From Mesaphorura yosii (Eukaryota; Arthropoda; Collembola; Poduromorpha; Tullbergiidae): a stretch of 64,000 nt of DNA. The number at the start of each line of letters is the position of its first letter. The first letter of the stretch is position 1. The notes under the pieces are model-generated. The model searched no databases. It was not told the origin of the DNA and saw nothing but the letters and a program-made list of their open reading frames with translations. Shown piece after piece: positions 13,182-24,387 of the stretch. A program made the position numbers and the translations under genes. The stretch is taken from the NCBI GenBank assembly GCA_009869945.1, contig WIXG01000035.1:248001-312000 (forward strand), given 5' to 3'.

Positions 13182-14382
13182 TCAGTCACAGAGATTTGCA
13201 GCGCTAGAGGATCCAAGGTTCATATCTTTGTCACAAGCTGTCATGAATGTGCCAGCGAACTCCGAGTGTCTGATTCCCAAGCTGAATGCTGGAGGATTTC
13301 TCCAAACTCGATGAGTAGCAGCATGAACGTTGTACGACCCCGGCCCGGCGTTGATGCTTTGAAATTTCAAGGGCGGCCACCGAGACTTGAGTGTCACTTC
13401 ACCACCTTTTGGCTTGATGAGGTCCGGCGGACCGATGTCGTAAATTGGTCCAGGCGAGCGGAAAATTTCTTCCTCCCCTTTGGCCCGTCCTTTCCTAGAA
13501 TCCAAAAACATGTTCGTAAGCACAGGTCGGTGATAAATGCTCCTTGCAAAAATGCGGCTCACAATGAGACTTCTTGTGCAGTGGGTTTGTCAGGTACTTT
13601 TGGTCCGAGTGCTGGAGGCTAGAAAATGGCCGACAGGGGACAGAATTACCTTTTGAGCAAGGAACTTGATGCTGGGCAAAATGAAACAACGACACAAACG
13701 CAGAACTTACGAGGAGATAAATTGGACCTACAAACGCACGAAAGAGAGAAAATAAAATTTTCCTACGTAAAGAGCATTGAAATAGAGATTATAGCTGCGT
13801 ACCAGGCGAAAATTTTCCCCTCTCGATCCCTGCCGCTCTCCATGACATCGAGTACTCCGGAGGTCGGCGACGGTTGACGTTGATTAGCGGAAAGTAGGCT
13901 GCAGGTCCAGGCGTATCAGTGTTGAAGTTCTCTGCAGAAGAAATAGGAAAGCACTTCGCATGTACGTCGTGCATAGTTTCATTTCTCTCTAGGCCTCCCC
14001 ACGCGCTGTGACAAACATCTTACCGATAACTTTGGTCTTTCCTCTGATTGAGAACGACGGAGCTGAATCCGGGCCTTTGGCTGTTAACCCTTTCTTGATG
14101 CTCTAAATGGGACCAGGGCCATTGCCTCTTTGAATCAGCGTCGATGGCAGCTGAAGTCCAAAACTGTAAGCTGGATTCTGCTTCCTTGTTTTGTCATGGT
14201 CGAGGTAGCCAACGGTTGGAGGAAGCATAATACCTGATTAAGTACAGATCATTGCTCAGTGCCAACTAGGTTCATCAGTTATGACGAAAAGATTCTGGAA
14301 TGCGTGTACCTCCTGGGCCGGGGCCTCTGTCCCAGAATGAAGACAGCTGCTGACGGCGCTCTTCTGCGGTCTTGTTGGTCAT
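13182..14382 (-). pseudogene. ODF3/CIMAP-like STPGR-repeat protein with a premature TAG
   Basis: STPGR proteins bind tubulin in sperm flagella and cilia. Five exons join in phase: 14382-14310, 14233-14024, 13931-13803, 13611-13563 and 13494-13182 (about 257 codons). Repeats visible in order: DRGPGPGGIMLPPTVGYLD; a block at 14106-14024 resuming as SIKKGLTAKGPDSAPSFSIR; DTPGPAAYFP with RRRPPEYSMSWRAAG; SPGALGPKVPDKP; RSPGPIYDIGPP; NAGPGSYNVH; and the C-terminal FSLGIRHSEFAGTF, equivalent to the conserved end of ODF3. In the second repeat the codon after GNGPGPI, where family members have Tyr, is TAG (14103-14105). All splice sites and every other codon look intact, so the lesion is recent, a sequencing error or recoded. 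It would leave only about 67 residues. Confidence 0.75.
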
Positions 14383-17300
14383 GGTTGAGAAATACTTTAA
14401 ATTTGGACTACGGAGAAGATAAAGTCAAAATATGAGTTTCAACCCTTAAAAATTTTGGAAAAGGAAAATTCAACCAATACAAAATTGTCCGCTCGGACTA
14501 AAAATGAAGCTGAAGAAAGATAAGACAGAAACAAAAATGGATTTCATACCTACGCTGCGCATTGCATGCCATAATCATCACTCCAGATTTTGCAAGTTGT
14601 AGGAAGAAATGCGACATGACAACACAACATTCGTTGCAATGAGCCGAGAAGGTGTGAGGGCAGCGAGTAGCGAGCTTGCGTGGTTCAAGGCTTCTGATAG
14701 AGCATAAGAGACGCTTCCGCTCTGGCACACATGCACGGCTTGTTTTGTCGCATTTTCCTACACAACCCGAAGCCTTGCTAAATTCGGCAGGAACTGAAAA
14801 GGGTTTTGTCTTGTGTTTATAGTCTTTAAAATTTCGACTCCTCGCTATTTGTCTGGCCATGAACCATCGGTTTATGTGGAGTTCTAAATAATTGCGCAAA
14901 ATTTTTACGCAATGTGTGCAAAAACAGTAGTGAGGATTTGCCCCTCTGCTCTGGAGCTGTCCCGTCAGAGCATACGCGTTTCGTTCTCAATTCTTTTGTC
15001 AATTTTTATGTCTTGCGTATGTTTTACGATTGTTCCCTGCAAACGCACTGTCAAGAAAACTGCGCAATATTTCACACATTGAGGATCGGCACATAGGAGG
15101 ACCGATGTTCTATCGAGAAACGAAGCCTCTTCTTCGGCCCATGCTGAAATGAACCACGCAAAAGATTTTTGAGTCGAACGCAATTGCAAGCTTCGAAAAT
15201 TCATCTTCAATGTCAAGGTATGCACCTTGACAGTTTAGTTTGAAGGCGTCAGAATTTTGAATTGATCGCAATATTTTTATATTGATAAATGCAAATGTTG
15301 GCATCATTCAGTACGTCACAAAATCTGTAATTCAAAAAGCATTTTCGTCACAAAGTTCGTATTTGAATTCTGAGAAACTGTGCAATGCAAAGTGGACGCT
15401 GTCACGAGAGAGTTAAATAATAATGCCTGGTTCTATAATTCCAATTCCTGGTATCGACATCTAAATCCGCATCGTCTTTGTAGCACAAATAGCATCAAGA
15501 TATAACATTATAAATCATTCAATTTTATGATGTGCAGCACGTGAAATGGAGACGACAATGAATCGTCAACTGTCTAGACGGCTTCGGCTTAAGGTGACCC
15601 CGAGTGAGCGACTTTATGAGCCTGTTGCTCCGCAAATGCTAACCCATTCTTTTGAAATTCAGATTTTAATTCTTACTTCAAACCGTAACGAGTGCAATAA
15701 ATAGGACAAGAAAAGGATTTACCGAGCTCTCATATTTACTCGGCCAGAACGAAGCCTCTGCTTCACTTCTTTCGCACTTGTAATTTGTGAATAATGCCCT
15801 GACCTGACCAAAGCATGTAAAATGGAGTACATTTTGTCGCTCCTTTTGTGGTTCCCTTCGCCGACAGACCGACGCGACGCAGTACAATGAACAAAACCTT
15901 GTGACTTTACTGTGTGAAATTTTAATAAGGTTACCCTTTCACCTACTCCTCGTGGACGCATTCGTTTGTATGACCATGAATTGAGGACTGGAACACCGGA
16001 GCACAGGGAGAATTCATGTCCGGCTTAACTCCTTTCTTTCTGTGGAAAAGAATTAAAGAACTGTGAGTTGAACTTTGCACTCAATTCATCTGAAATTGAC
16101 CTCGTAAAATTAAAATTAATTTTAGCTGCCCATTATCTCGCTTCAAATCATTCTGACTGGGGTGTATCGCCGTGCATTTTTCTCCAGAACAAAATGAAAA
16201 CAATTTCTTAAACTTAAGAGCGCAATCACTTTCAAAGATTCCATTGTTATCTTACGGCGCTTGTTTGAATGACCGACCTCAAATGGAAGGCTGCCGAGAA
16301 GTAATGAATGCACGCACTAATCCCAAACTGAGCAAGCAAAGTGAAGGGGCAAGACACAAAAAATTTCACAATTTTATACGAGTATTTTTTCTTGGAAAAT
16401 GGGGTTCAGAAGAGAGGCTTCTTTCTTCGGTTTCTTTTCATTTCGTACTTTACTTGATGTTCACTTGCTTGACGTTCAACTTCAAGTTGATGATTTTCTT
16501 GTCTTGTCAATAAAACTTTTGCTTTGATGGGTTTGCCGTACTTCGTCTGTTTCCTTAAATAAAATTAAGCATTATTGCTTACAAATTCATTATAAGCTGT
16601 GTGTAGAGTTCTCAACATTTTAAAACATTAACCTTTCCATTTACTCAATATATACAGTGACAGACGATGGTCTTAATTTTATTTCATTTCTGGGAATCGC
16701 GCTTGAGACAACGCCGAGACGTCAACTTGTGAGGCAGCAACGGAAAATTTTACTTCATTCTCTTTTAAATCCGTCTTGGTGGCTAAAATTGATCCAATTT
16801 TAGGCCAGCAAGCAGTAACAGGATGCAACACTTTAATTGATGAACTGGCTGACCAGCTCAGGGAAGGGCGAGGAATGAATGAAAGAAACACATTTGATAA
16901 AATACAGTCTCGCAGTGAGCAAGGTGATTATTAAATTCTTATTACTTTGTTGAAAGACTTGGCCAGGATCTTAGAGTCGAACCCTGAAGGATTTGTAATT
17001 TATTATAAAAGGTAAAGGAATTCACGAAGATCTAACTCTCCGACACGACAACAAGATTGAAAATGAAAGAATACATGAGATACATATTTCATATTCATTA
17101 TCACTACCGCATTGCACTCAGACGAATGAATGAACCTGAAAGGGGCTCAGGAATGCTGAAGGGTCCTGTTCTACAAACGCCGGCTCTCTGAGATCTGGGA
17201 GCAAAAAACCTGAATGAAGAAGACGAAGAAGAGATTCATACGATGGGAATTTTTAACTCAAACCGAAAAAAACAGGAACAAATAAGGTTGAATGAATTTA

Positions 17301-20300
17301 CAAGTATTCCCTCGCATTTGGAGATGATCGGTTTATGGTTTATGGTGGTGACTATCACAAACGACTAAAAGAATACATTTACATTAATTTGAGGGATAAA
17401 ACTGGATGCTTGCTCACAGACTTCCCTGAGTTGAAAAATTAACGAATTCTCGAGTTACAGATTATCCAAAATATTTTCCCATGATTCCCTCGATAATTGG
17501 ATACTCGGTAGATTGCCAAGTAGTAGTTTGAGCGTTTCGAGTCCTGGTCGTAGTACGAGCCTGAACTTCTTGAATTACAGTGACCTTCTTGAGTAGTGAA
17601 TTTAAGCAGTGCAAATAATTAAAATATCAAATCGCACTCCTGCTCCCGTGATTTGGTTAACCTTGTATGGTGGATTGCGGTTTGTGGTATGGGCGGCCTC
17701 TTTTTCGCTCATGAAGCCATTAATTGGATGTCGCAATAAAAGGGTTTGGCTTCGGCATTTGTGAATTTTAAAGCGAGTCTGGATTATCTCACTAACAATG
17801 TCAAAAGTACCTGAATTGAACATCTCAAGCAGTGGATTTTAATTCGGAATTCTTTCTCAATCACGTCATGTAATCCTACAATCCCACGGGCTAGTTTTAA
17901 ATGTTTTATTGCAGTTTCAGTATTTCCATTCATCAAATTGAAGTTGGATGATTTAGGAGCAGCTTATCTTGGGGCTTGCAGAACATTTATGACCGAAAGA
18001 CAAAGATGTAATTGCCTTTGATTAGAAACAGCTAATTTCAATGGAGCAAAGGCAATGATTAAATCATGACTCATAGCATGAAAGGAGACAACGGCCGAGA
18101 TGGAATTTCGGCGAATTTGCTCTTCTGTTTTGGTTCATTCTGAGGCTCTGATCTTATCCTAAGGTAGACTAAACTCATTGAGTGATTGTCTCAGTTCTAA
18201 ATCCTGACAGGTGCACGAAGTGGCGGAATCTTCTTTCTTGCACTAATAAATTACAGGTCCTGCAAGATGAAGGAATTTGCAGAATCTCGCTTACTCATAG
18301 GGCCTCCCTTGCGCTGCGTGATGAATTCTTTCGCGAGACTTGGGTACTTTCATCAATTAGCCGCAATTGTAGGAATGTGCGGTATTTCGGCCATCGGCAA
18401 GTCGGCATGTTTGCTAACTGTTCTTCATTCATTAATGAAGAGCTCGGCTTCGCTCAGTCGTGGTGCGATATGCGAAGAATTCCAACGTGTGAAATATTAT
18501 TTTTGTATGCACCTCGGAGTTTTGAGACTTGAGAGTCCCATCAGATTCATCGGCCCAGGGCCTAGGCCAAAAATTGCCTGCGATCGGGTGCTTCAAATCG
18601 GAATTGAATGGTCTCGATGCGAAGATTGTTGACCAATGAATGAATGATTGCATGCCCAATGACACGGCAAGCGTACGAGGTTGGTTCTTTAAAGGGTGAG
18701 CACCCCATGCAGTCATCTGCAAGATACGAGTGTAAAGTACAGTGTAAGAACTTGATTTGCAAACTTATTTTTATTCCAAAACTGCCCGTGCAGCTGCTGA
18801 ATTAATGTACGACGTAGTAAATGTCGCCCTGATCTTTGCGTTACCGCGAACTGTTTGCACTCGTGGGGTAATTGGGATTGTGGCTTTTGTCACAAAAAAC
18901 TTGAATGAAACGAGTTTCAACATTCTCTTATAAAATGTAAACTTATTTTTCAAGATTTATGTATCAGTAATTTTACTATATTTAAGATACTGCTTTTATA
19001 AACTTGTTCGCTCTACTGGTGGGTTCGCCGCTCGCCTCGCCGTATTCCGTATTTGGTCGTAAAATTTTAATTTATTATTGTGCATATGAAAATGATTATA
19101 CATTTGTTTGCACCTTGACTTGCGCCGTACAGCCAGTCACCAGCTCGCGGTCGACAGTCATCAAGTACGACGGACAGTGATGACTGCAAAAGCACACTTA
19201 AAAGACACTTATGGTCAGGCAGTTGCCGACTTGTCTCACGTTTCTAGGCGCAAAAAAAACCACGCTCTCCAGATGACATTTGTCCATTTGTGCCCAGGTC
19301 CAAGTCATGCAATCATGCTAATATGGATTTGGTAGCACACAATATCTCCATTGATAACCCCACGGCTCATAATCCACCTGCTCTCGGTGTTTGGGAGCTG
19401 ACGGTTGACGAGGAAGTCAGCAACGTCTTCGGTAATGTTGCAAAATTTCTAAAACAAAAAGCTGTAGAGGGTTATCAACGAGTGAATATTGGCAGCAGCT
19501 TACAGGAAGGAGCTCCTAGAAGCAATTTTTTAGTCAGCACGACTTGTGTTAATTGCTCAGCAGCTGTAAAACGGAATCAAATTGCAGGAGTTTATCAGGC
19601 AAAACACATCCTTCTTTTGAAGAAAGTTTCCATGTTTTGCACATCGTTCGGTAGATTGATTTAACGACAGGGTCATTCTTGTCAGTTGCCAGACATCTGG
19701 AAATATCGAAACAGCAAAGACTTTTATCACTGTCGCAAAATGCCTCATTCGAGAATATAAAATGGAGAAGGATAAAACGGTAAAATCTTTATGGTGTCTG
19801 TGTGTACATCCGATTTCTGAGTAGAGTAGGTTGTTTTGTTCAGTACGCTGTCCAACATAGGATTTTATGACACTTGTAACGGAATTCAATTCGGAGTTTG
19901 TAACAACCAACCACTTTGTTGACTACCGAGTTCTTTGCAATGTTTTTCTTGGGGCAGACTGACTTCGCGGTCACACCAGTCGCAGTTCAACCGGAACATG
20001 TCAAGCCATGCTGAAATTCTCAGTGAAGTACTGGGTCTAAGTCTAAATTGCTTACGGAGCCAAAATTGTATTAACAAAAGCAAGTAAGGTGTTTCATTTA
20101 CGAATTACCAAAAGCTGATTGGAAATGAATTTACACAACATGCACATGCAAGGCAGAGACCATCGCCATTGCGTAAAGAGTGGACGATAACGTGCAGCTG
20201 TAATCTGTATTATATGAAGCAGGGTCCCTGGTTCCTGCTTTCCATTTTGTTTCCCGAAGATTCTTTTCGCAAGTCCTCCTTTCTCTGTTTCTCGTCATCT

Positions 20301-23300
20301 CATCTACGCTGCTGTTGAGTGTTGAGGTAGGCATTGTTGGGTGTACGGACGCCCGTTAAGGTGAGGCGAGGTAGTTAAAAGATGAGTGAAATCAGAGTAC
20401 GAGTACATGAGTCTGAACATACAACGATCTACGTCAACTACTGTGAAAGAAGACTACGAGACGAGTTTGTGAATAACAATTCAATACGCTACATCCTACA
20501 CCGGCAGAGCAACGCGATCGCGGCAGATCACAGACGCAGCTCACCCAGCCACCGCACCAGGCTCAAACGACTTCTCATTTCCATTGATTCACTTCACGCG
20601 TTAGTTATTGTTTGACTTCCAACAAAGAAACAAGCTGTTTCGGCCGCAGTGCAGCACCAAGCAAACCAACTTAAAGAATGATTCAATCATGAATCATACG
20701 CTGCATCGGCTTCACTGTGAATCGCACAGGAGGGACTAGGAAGTAAATTGTGTACATTTTAGTGTTCCAACTAGTTTTGAAGAGTTCGTCCACGGTGAAA
20801 CTGCTTCGAGGATCGAGACGTTCTGCTCTGAGTCAGACAAGTTTGGGATGAGTCGGCGGCCCGGCGATGAGTGTTTGGCAGAGGTTTTCTTAGGAGTCTG
20901 CGCTTGGCCTTACGAAAAAGATAAGTTTGGGAAAATATCTGAAATTTGACGCATTCACCGTCATGACGTGTAAGGTGATGCATGCCTTTCTCAAAATATG
21001 ACGGAACCTCATAATGGAACCTGTTGCTAAGTTCCGGAGCCCTTGAGTACTTTCAGTTACGATCAAGCTAGAAGCTTCTTGCATTGTGATTTCAATGATT
21101 TGCTGTAGAACATCTTTCTGCATGAGGAACAGAAATCATTGCATGGCAGTTATTGCTGGCGCGGAGCAATGTGTATTGCCGATTGGAATTAAAAATTGAT
21201 TGAGAAAAAGCTGTCAGTTTTCCTAGATTGATAGGCAGCATCTGCATGATAGTCGTCCTTCAAGATGCTATGAGGTCAAGTGCTTTAAAAAGAAGCAACG
21301 GATGTCACGGCGCATATCGCCTGTAATGTACGTGGACTCTTGAATTTCTTGAATTAAGTGCCAGCTTTTTAATGCATAACTTTTCGGAATGTAACATGGT
21401 GTGGGAATTAATTTCCATAATTCAGTTTGTCATTTTGTTTCATGTTTGACGCTTTAACTACGTATGTTCTGTTCTGTCAAAACTTAGCCGTCTACAAGAG
21501 TTTTTTTTTGCTTTACTACTGCGTAATTTGCAACAACCGATACGATTAAGAATTATCGGAGATGAAGTCGTTTATTTTGCAGATTTTATTTATTTATTTT
21601 GTTTATTTTATCGAGAGCAAAGACAAAGGGTTGGGTTACAGCGACGTGTGTGGTTTGAGACGAAGTACCTACAAAAGTTACGAGCAAATAAAAATCAGAT
21701 CACACTGCGCATCTTTCTCTTATCGGCTCGAGTCAAAGTGTCGCAACATGGCGCCAGGTCTTTCAAAGATGTCAATAATCCAGTCTCGAAATCAAAACTT
21801 TCCATTAATTTTAATTTAGCGCAGAATTTGCAAATTCTAATCGGTGGCTTCTTTTTCCCCTTGTTCAACAGTAATTTTTGGTTGAATCAAAACTTGCAAT
21901 TGCGTCAATCGGGGCAACGGTTAGAAGCTGGTTGGCTTTCGAATCATTCGATAAAGACTTTTTGTGCATGTGTCGTTGTTTATTTTAAATTTTTTCGAAG
22001 CTTTATAGTTTCAGCCCTGATTTAATAACATCTTGTGCGTCATCAAGCTTTGTTTTGAACCTCTTACTTCCAACCATTTCAAGTAAATAACTTTAAAAAT
22101 TTCATTCGAAAACTTCAAACTCTGGTACTGGCAGACGAGAGTTATATTGTCTTGACTGTTTTGACGAATAACTACGACACTACGAGCGAAGATGTTTGTC
22201 CAAGTAAGTCTGAGAAAATGAGATGATGACGGACGGCATGCTCCAACTTTAAACATTAAAATTAGGCAGAAAACAAAACGAGGGAGTTGAGATTCGGTGT
22301 TATTATTTGTAGACAACCTAAATCGGTCACGTCAAAACAAGAATAGTAAAACAGCCACCTTGTACGTCATTGTCACTCAGCTTATGAGTAAAACGTGTAT
22401 GTGATACCGGATGCGGAAAATAGGCTTGCACGAAAAATAGGCTGTGAGAGCTGAAACCATAAATACGAATTACAATTACGTAGTCTCATCATTAATAGTC
22501 ATTTTGCGTAGAATGCATCTGCTCTGTACAGTTACACTGTACACTGATGAGATGACTAATATTATCGTGCAATTGTGATCGGCCAAGAGAGTGTGTCCTG
22601 TCTAAATGACCACATGCCAGAACGCTCAGGAGCAAAAGTTCCGGATTGTTGTACTTTTCAACACTGTTATTACACAAGGTGAGACTTTACTTGGTGACTC
22701 ACTCCTACTCCGATTTCTTTTGTTCTTTCTTTGCTTTGAGTAATACCCTCGCGACTGACCGATGCGTTGTTTTAGGTTTTGATTCCCATTGTGTGCCGTC
22801 CCAGGGTGTATTCAAATTCAGAATCCATTCTGCACAATTAAAATCCAAGAAGCAGAGATTTGCTTATTGAATAGTGGTGGTTTTCTAAAAATCAGTATAA
22901 TATCGGACTACGGCGAATCCTAAAAGTTCCGGTTCTTCTAATGCTCGGAGGATCTTATTGCGGATGTTTTGACTTGCAGTCCTGAAAGACACACGAGAAC
23001 TTTTTACATTTGTCCGTCTTGACTTTGAACTCGAAATCAGGAATTAAGCTACTGTGTCTCAGCTTGCCCCTGCCTCACCGTAGCGCAGTAAGTGCTATTA
23101 TTTGGCGCAGATGCAGTTGGTACTTGTTTTTGTTTCGGATGGTGAACTACTTTGTACAATTTCCATCAATTGGGGTTAATCAGCTTCCGTTTCTGATAAT
23201 CACTTACCAGTAGGCCCCGAACAAAATTGACAATTCCGATTTTGGCAATGCATGCGATGCTTTAAAAATCAAGCAAATTCTTGTCCTTCGTTTTTTTCTT

Positions 23301-23714
23301 TCAAAATTAATTGAGTCCTGCGCTAGCAGAGGCATTGAAAGCTGGGTCGATAAATACCTTGTTCTAAGTTATACATTACATTTATTTACGTCAGTGCATG
23401 CAAGAATGAAAGAATGCATTTGAAGACTAAGGCTGTAATGATTATCAATTATGGTACATTACCATTGCAAATTCGATGTCCTAATTTTTAAAAGGCGGTC
23501 ATTTACTCGCACTCGCACGCAGTTTGTTTATCATTTTGTTTGCCTGTTGTGGCCAGATTGAACTCAAACTCAAGATGTAAATTGCACTACAAGGAAAAGG
23601 ACCTCCACAGCATCAACCAATTTCAAGTCTGAAGCCTCTTCGCACGATGACGCTGTGGTGGCAAATGGCAGACTCTCGACTTGCCAATCCCCGAACACCC
23701 GAGAAAGAACTACA
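14383..23714. other. 9.3-kb non-coding region upstream of mir-9
   Basis: I find no protein gene, tRNA or transposon coding region in this stretch. Open frames up to 165 codons exist on both strands, but they are low complexity or random looking, lack family motifs and often lack a sensible start. Because it precedes the mir-9 hairpin on the same strand, it is a reasonable place for the primary transcript's promoter and tissue enhancers. Short ATGAATGA repeats recur but do not form an array. Confidence 0.4.
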
Positions 23715-23805
23715 ATTTGGAGTTAACTTTCTCTTTGGTTATCTAGCTGTATGAATGTTTTTATATGATTCATAAAGCTAGGTTATCCGAAGTTAAAATT
23801 CTCCG
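23715..23805 (+). ncRNA. mir-9: mir-9 microRNA precursor
   Basis: The 23 nt at 23732-23754 are identical to the mature miR-9-5p shared by vertebrates and insects (seed CTTTGGT, core ATCTAGCTGTATGA). Within 20 nt, the 3' arm at 23772-23794 begins ATAAAGCTAG and reads on as GTTATCCGAAGTT, as expected for miR-9-3p/miR-79-type star strands. The arms pair: TATGAAT with ATTCATA next to the loop, TCTAGCT with AGCTAGG, and AACTTTC-side bases with GAAGTT. miR-9 controls neural and sensory precursor fate in animals by repressing targets through the 5p seed. Precursor ends are approximate. No second conserved microRNA (mir-79, mir-306 cluster) was seen close by. Confidence 0.96.
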
Positions 23806-24387
23806 ACAAATCGACAGTTCTTGCTCGCCTCAACTAAACGGGTGCAGAAATAAATGGACATCACTCAACAGTTCACCAAGAAAAGTAAAATGCGATGTTA
23901 ATTACTGTGGTATGTACAAGAGCTCCACTCGTTTAACAAAGAAAGCAATTTTAATTTTGTTCAGTTTTAATATAAGTAAGGTATGTATGATATAAGGAGT
24001 AGGAATACGAACTTGTATTAAGTTAAGCTGAACTCCAGAAAATAATAACACATTAATTTGACAGCTCCTTTTTTATAATTTTAACCTGGCACGTAGGCAT
24101 AAGTATAACATAAGTGATGGAGGGTAAGAACTTTATAAAACGATGGAAAACCTTAAAGAAAATGGCTAGAGGAATTTCCTGTCATTGTCACAACTTGTCA
24201 ATGGTGTGCAATTGCCTACTCAAGACATTGCAGCTACATTTAGTAATCATGTTTAGAACTAACTTTAACTTTACATACTACTAAAAATTGGTACACAAAT
24301 CCAGTTAGATTCCCCCAAAAAAACTGCTTGCTCTTTTCTTTTCTCAAAACCACAACGTCAAAAGGCACAAAAACTGGTGGTCAATTT
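23806..24387. other. Gap between mir-9 and the lamin stop (lamin 3' UTR)
   Basis: These 582 bp are AT rich and non-coding. They should contain the lamin 3' UTR (- strand). No AATAAA is present on that strand; the candidates are ATTAAA near 23966 and TATAAA near 24132 and 24069. mir-9 (+) therefore reads towards the lamin 3' end. Confidence 0.4.

Noticed and set aside
16965-16990. GAGTCGAACCCT resembling a reversed tRNA B box
   Set aside because: No A box or cloverleaf arms at the right distance.
21528-22025. 165-codon open frame on + in the region before mir-9
   Set aside because: Composition is AT-driven (Phe/Leu/Ile/Gln), with no motif, splice context or recognisable family.
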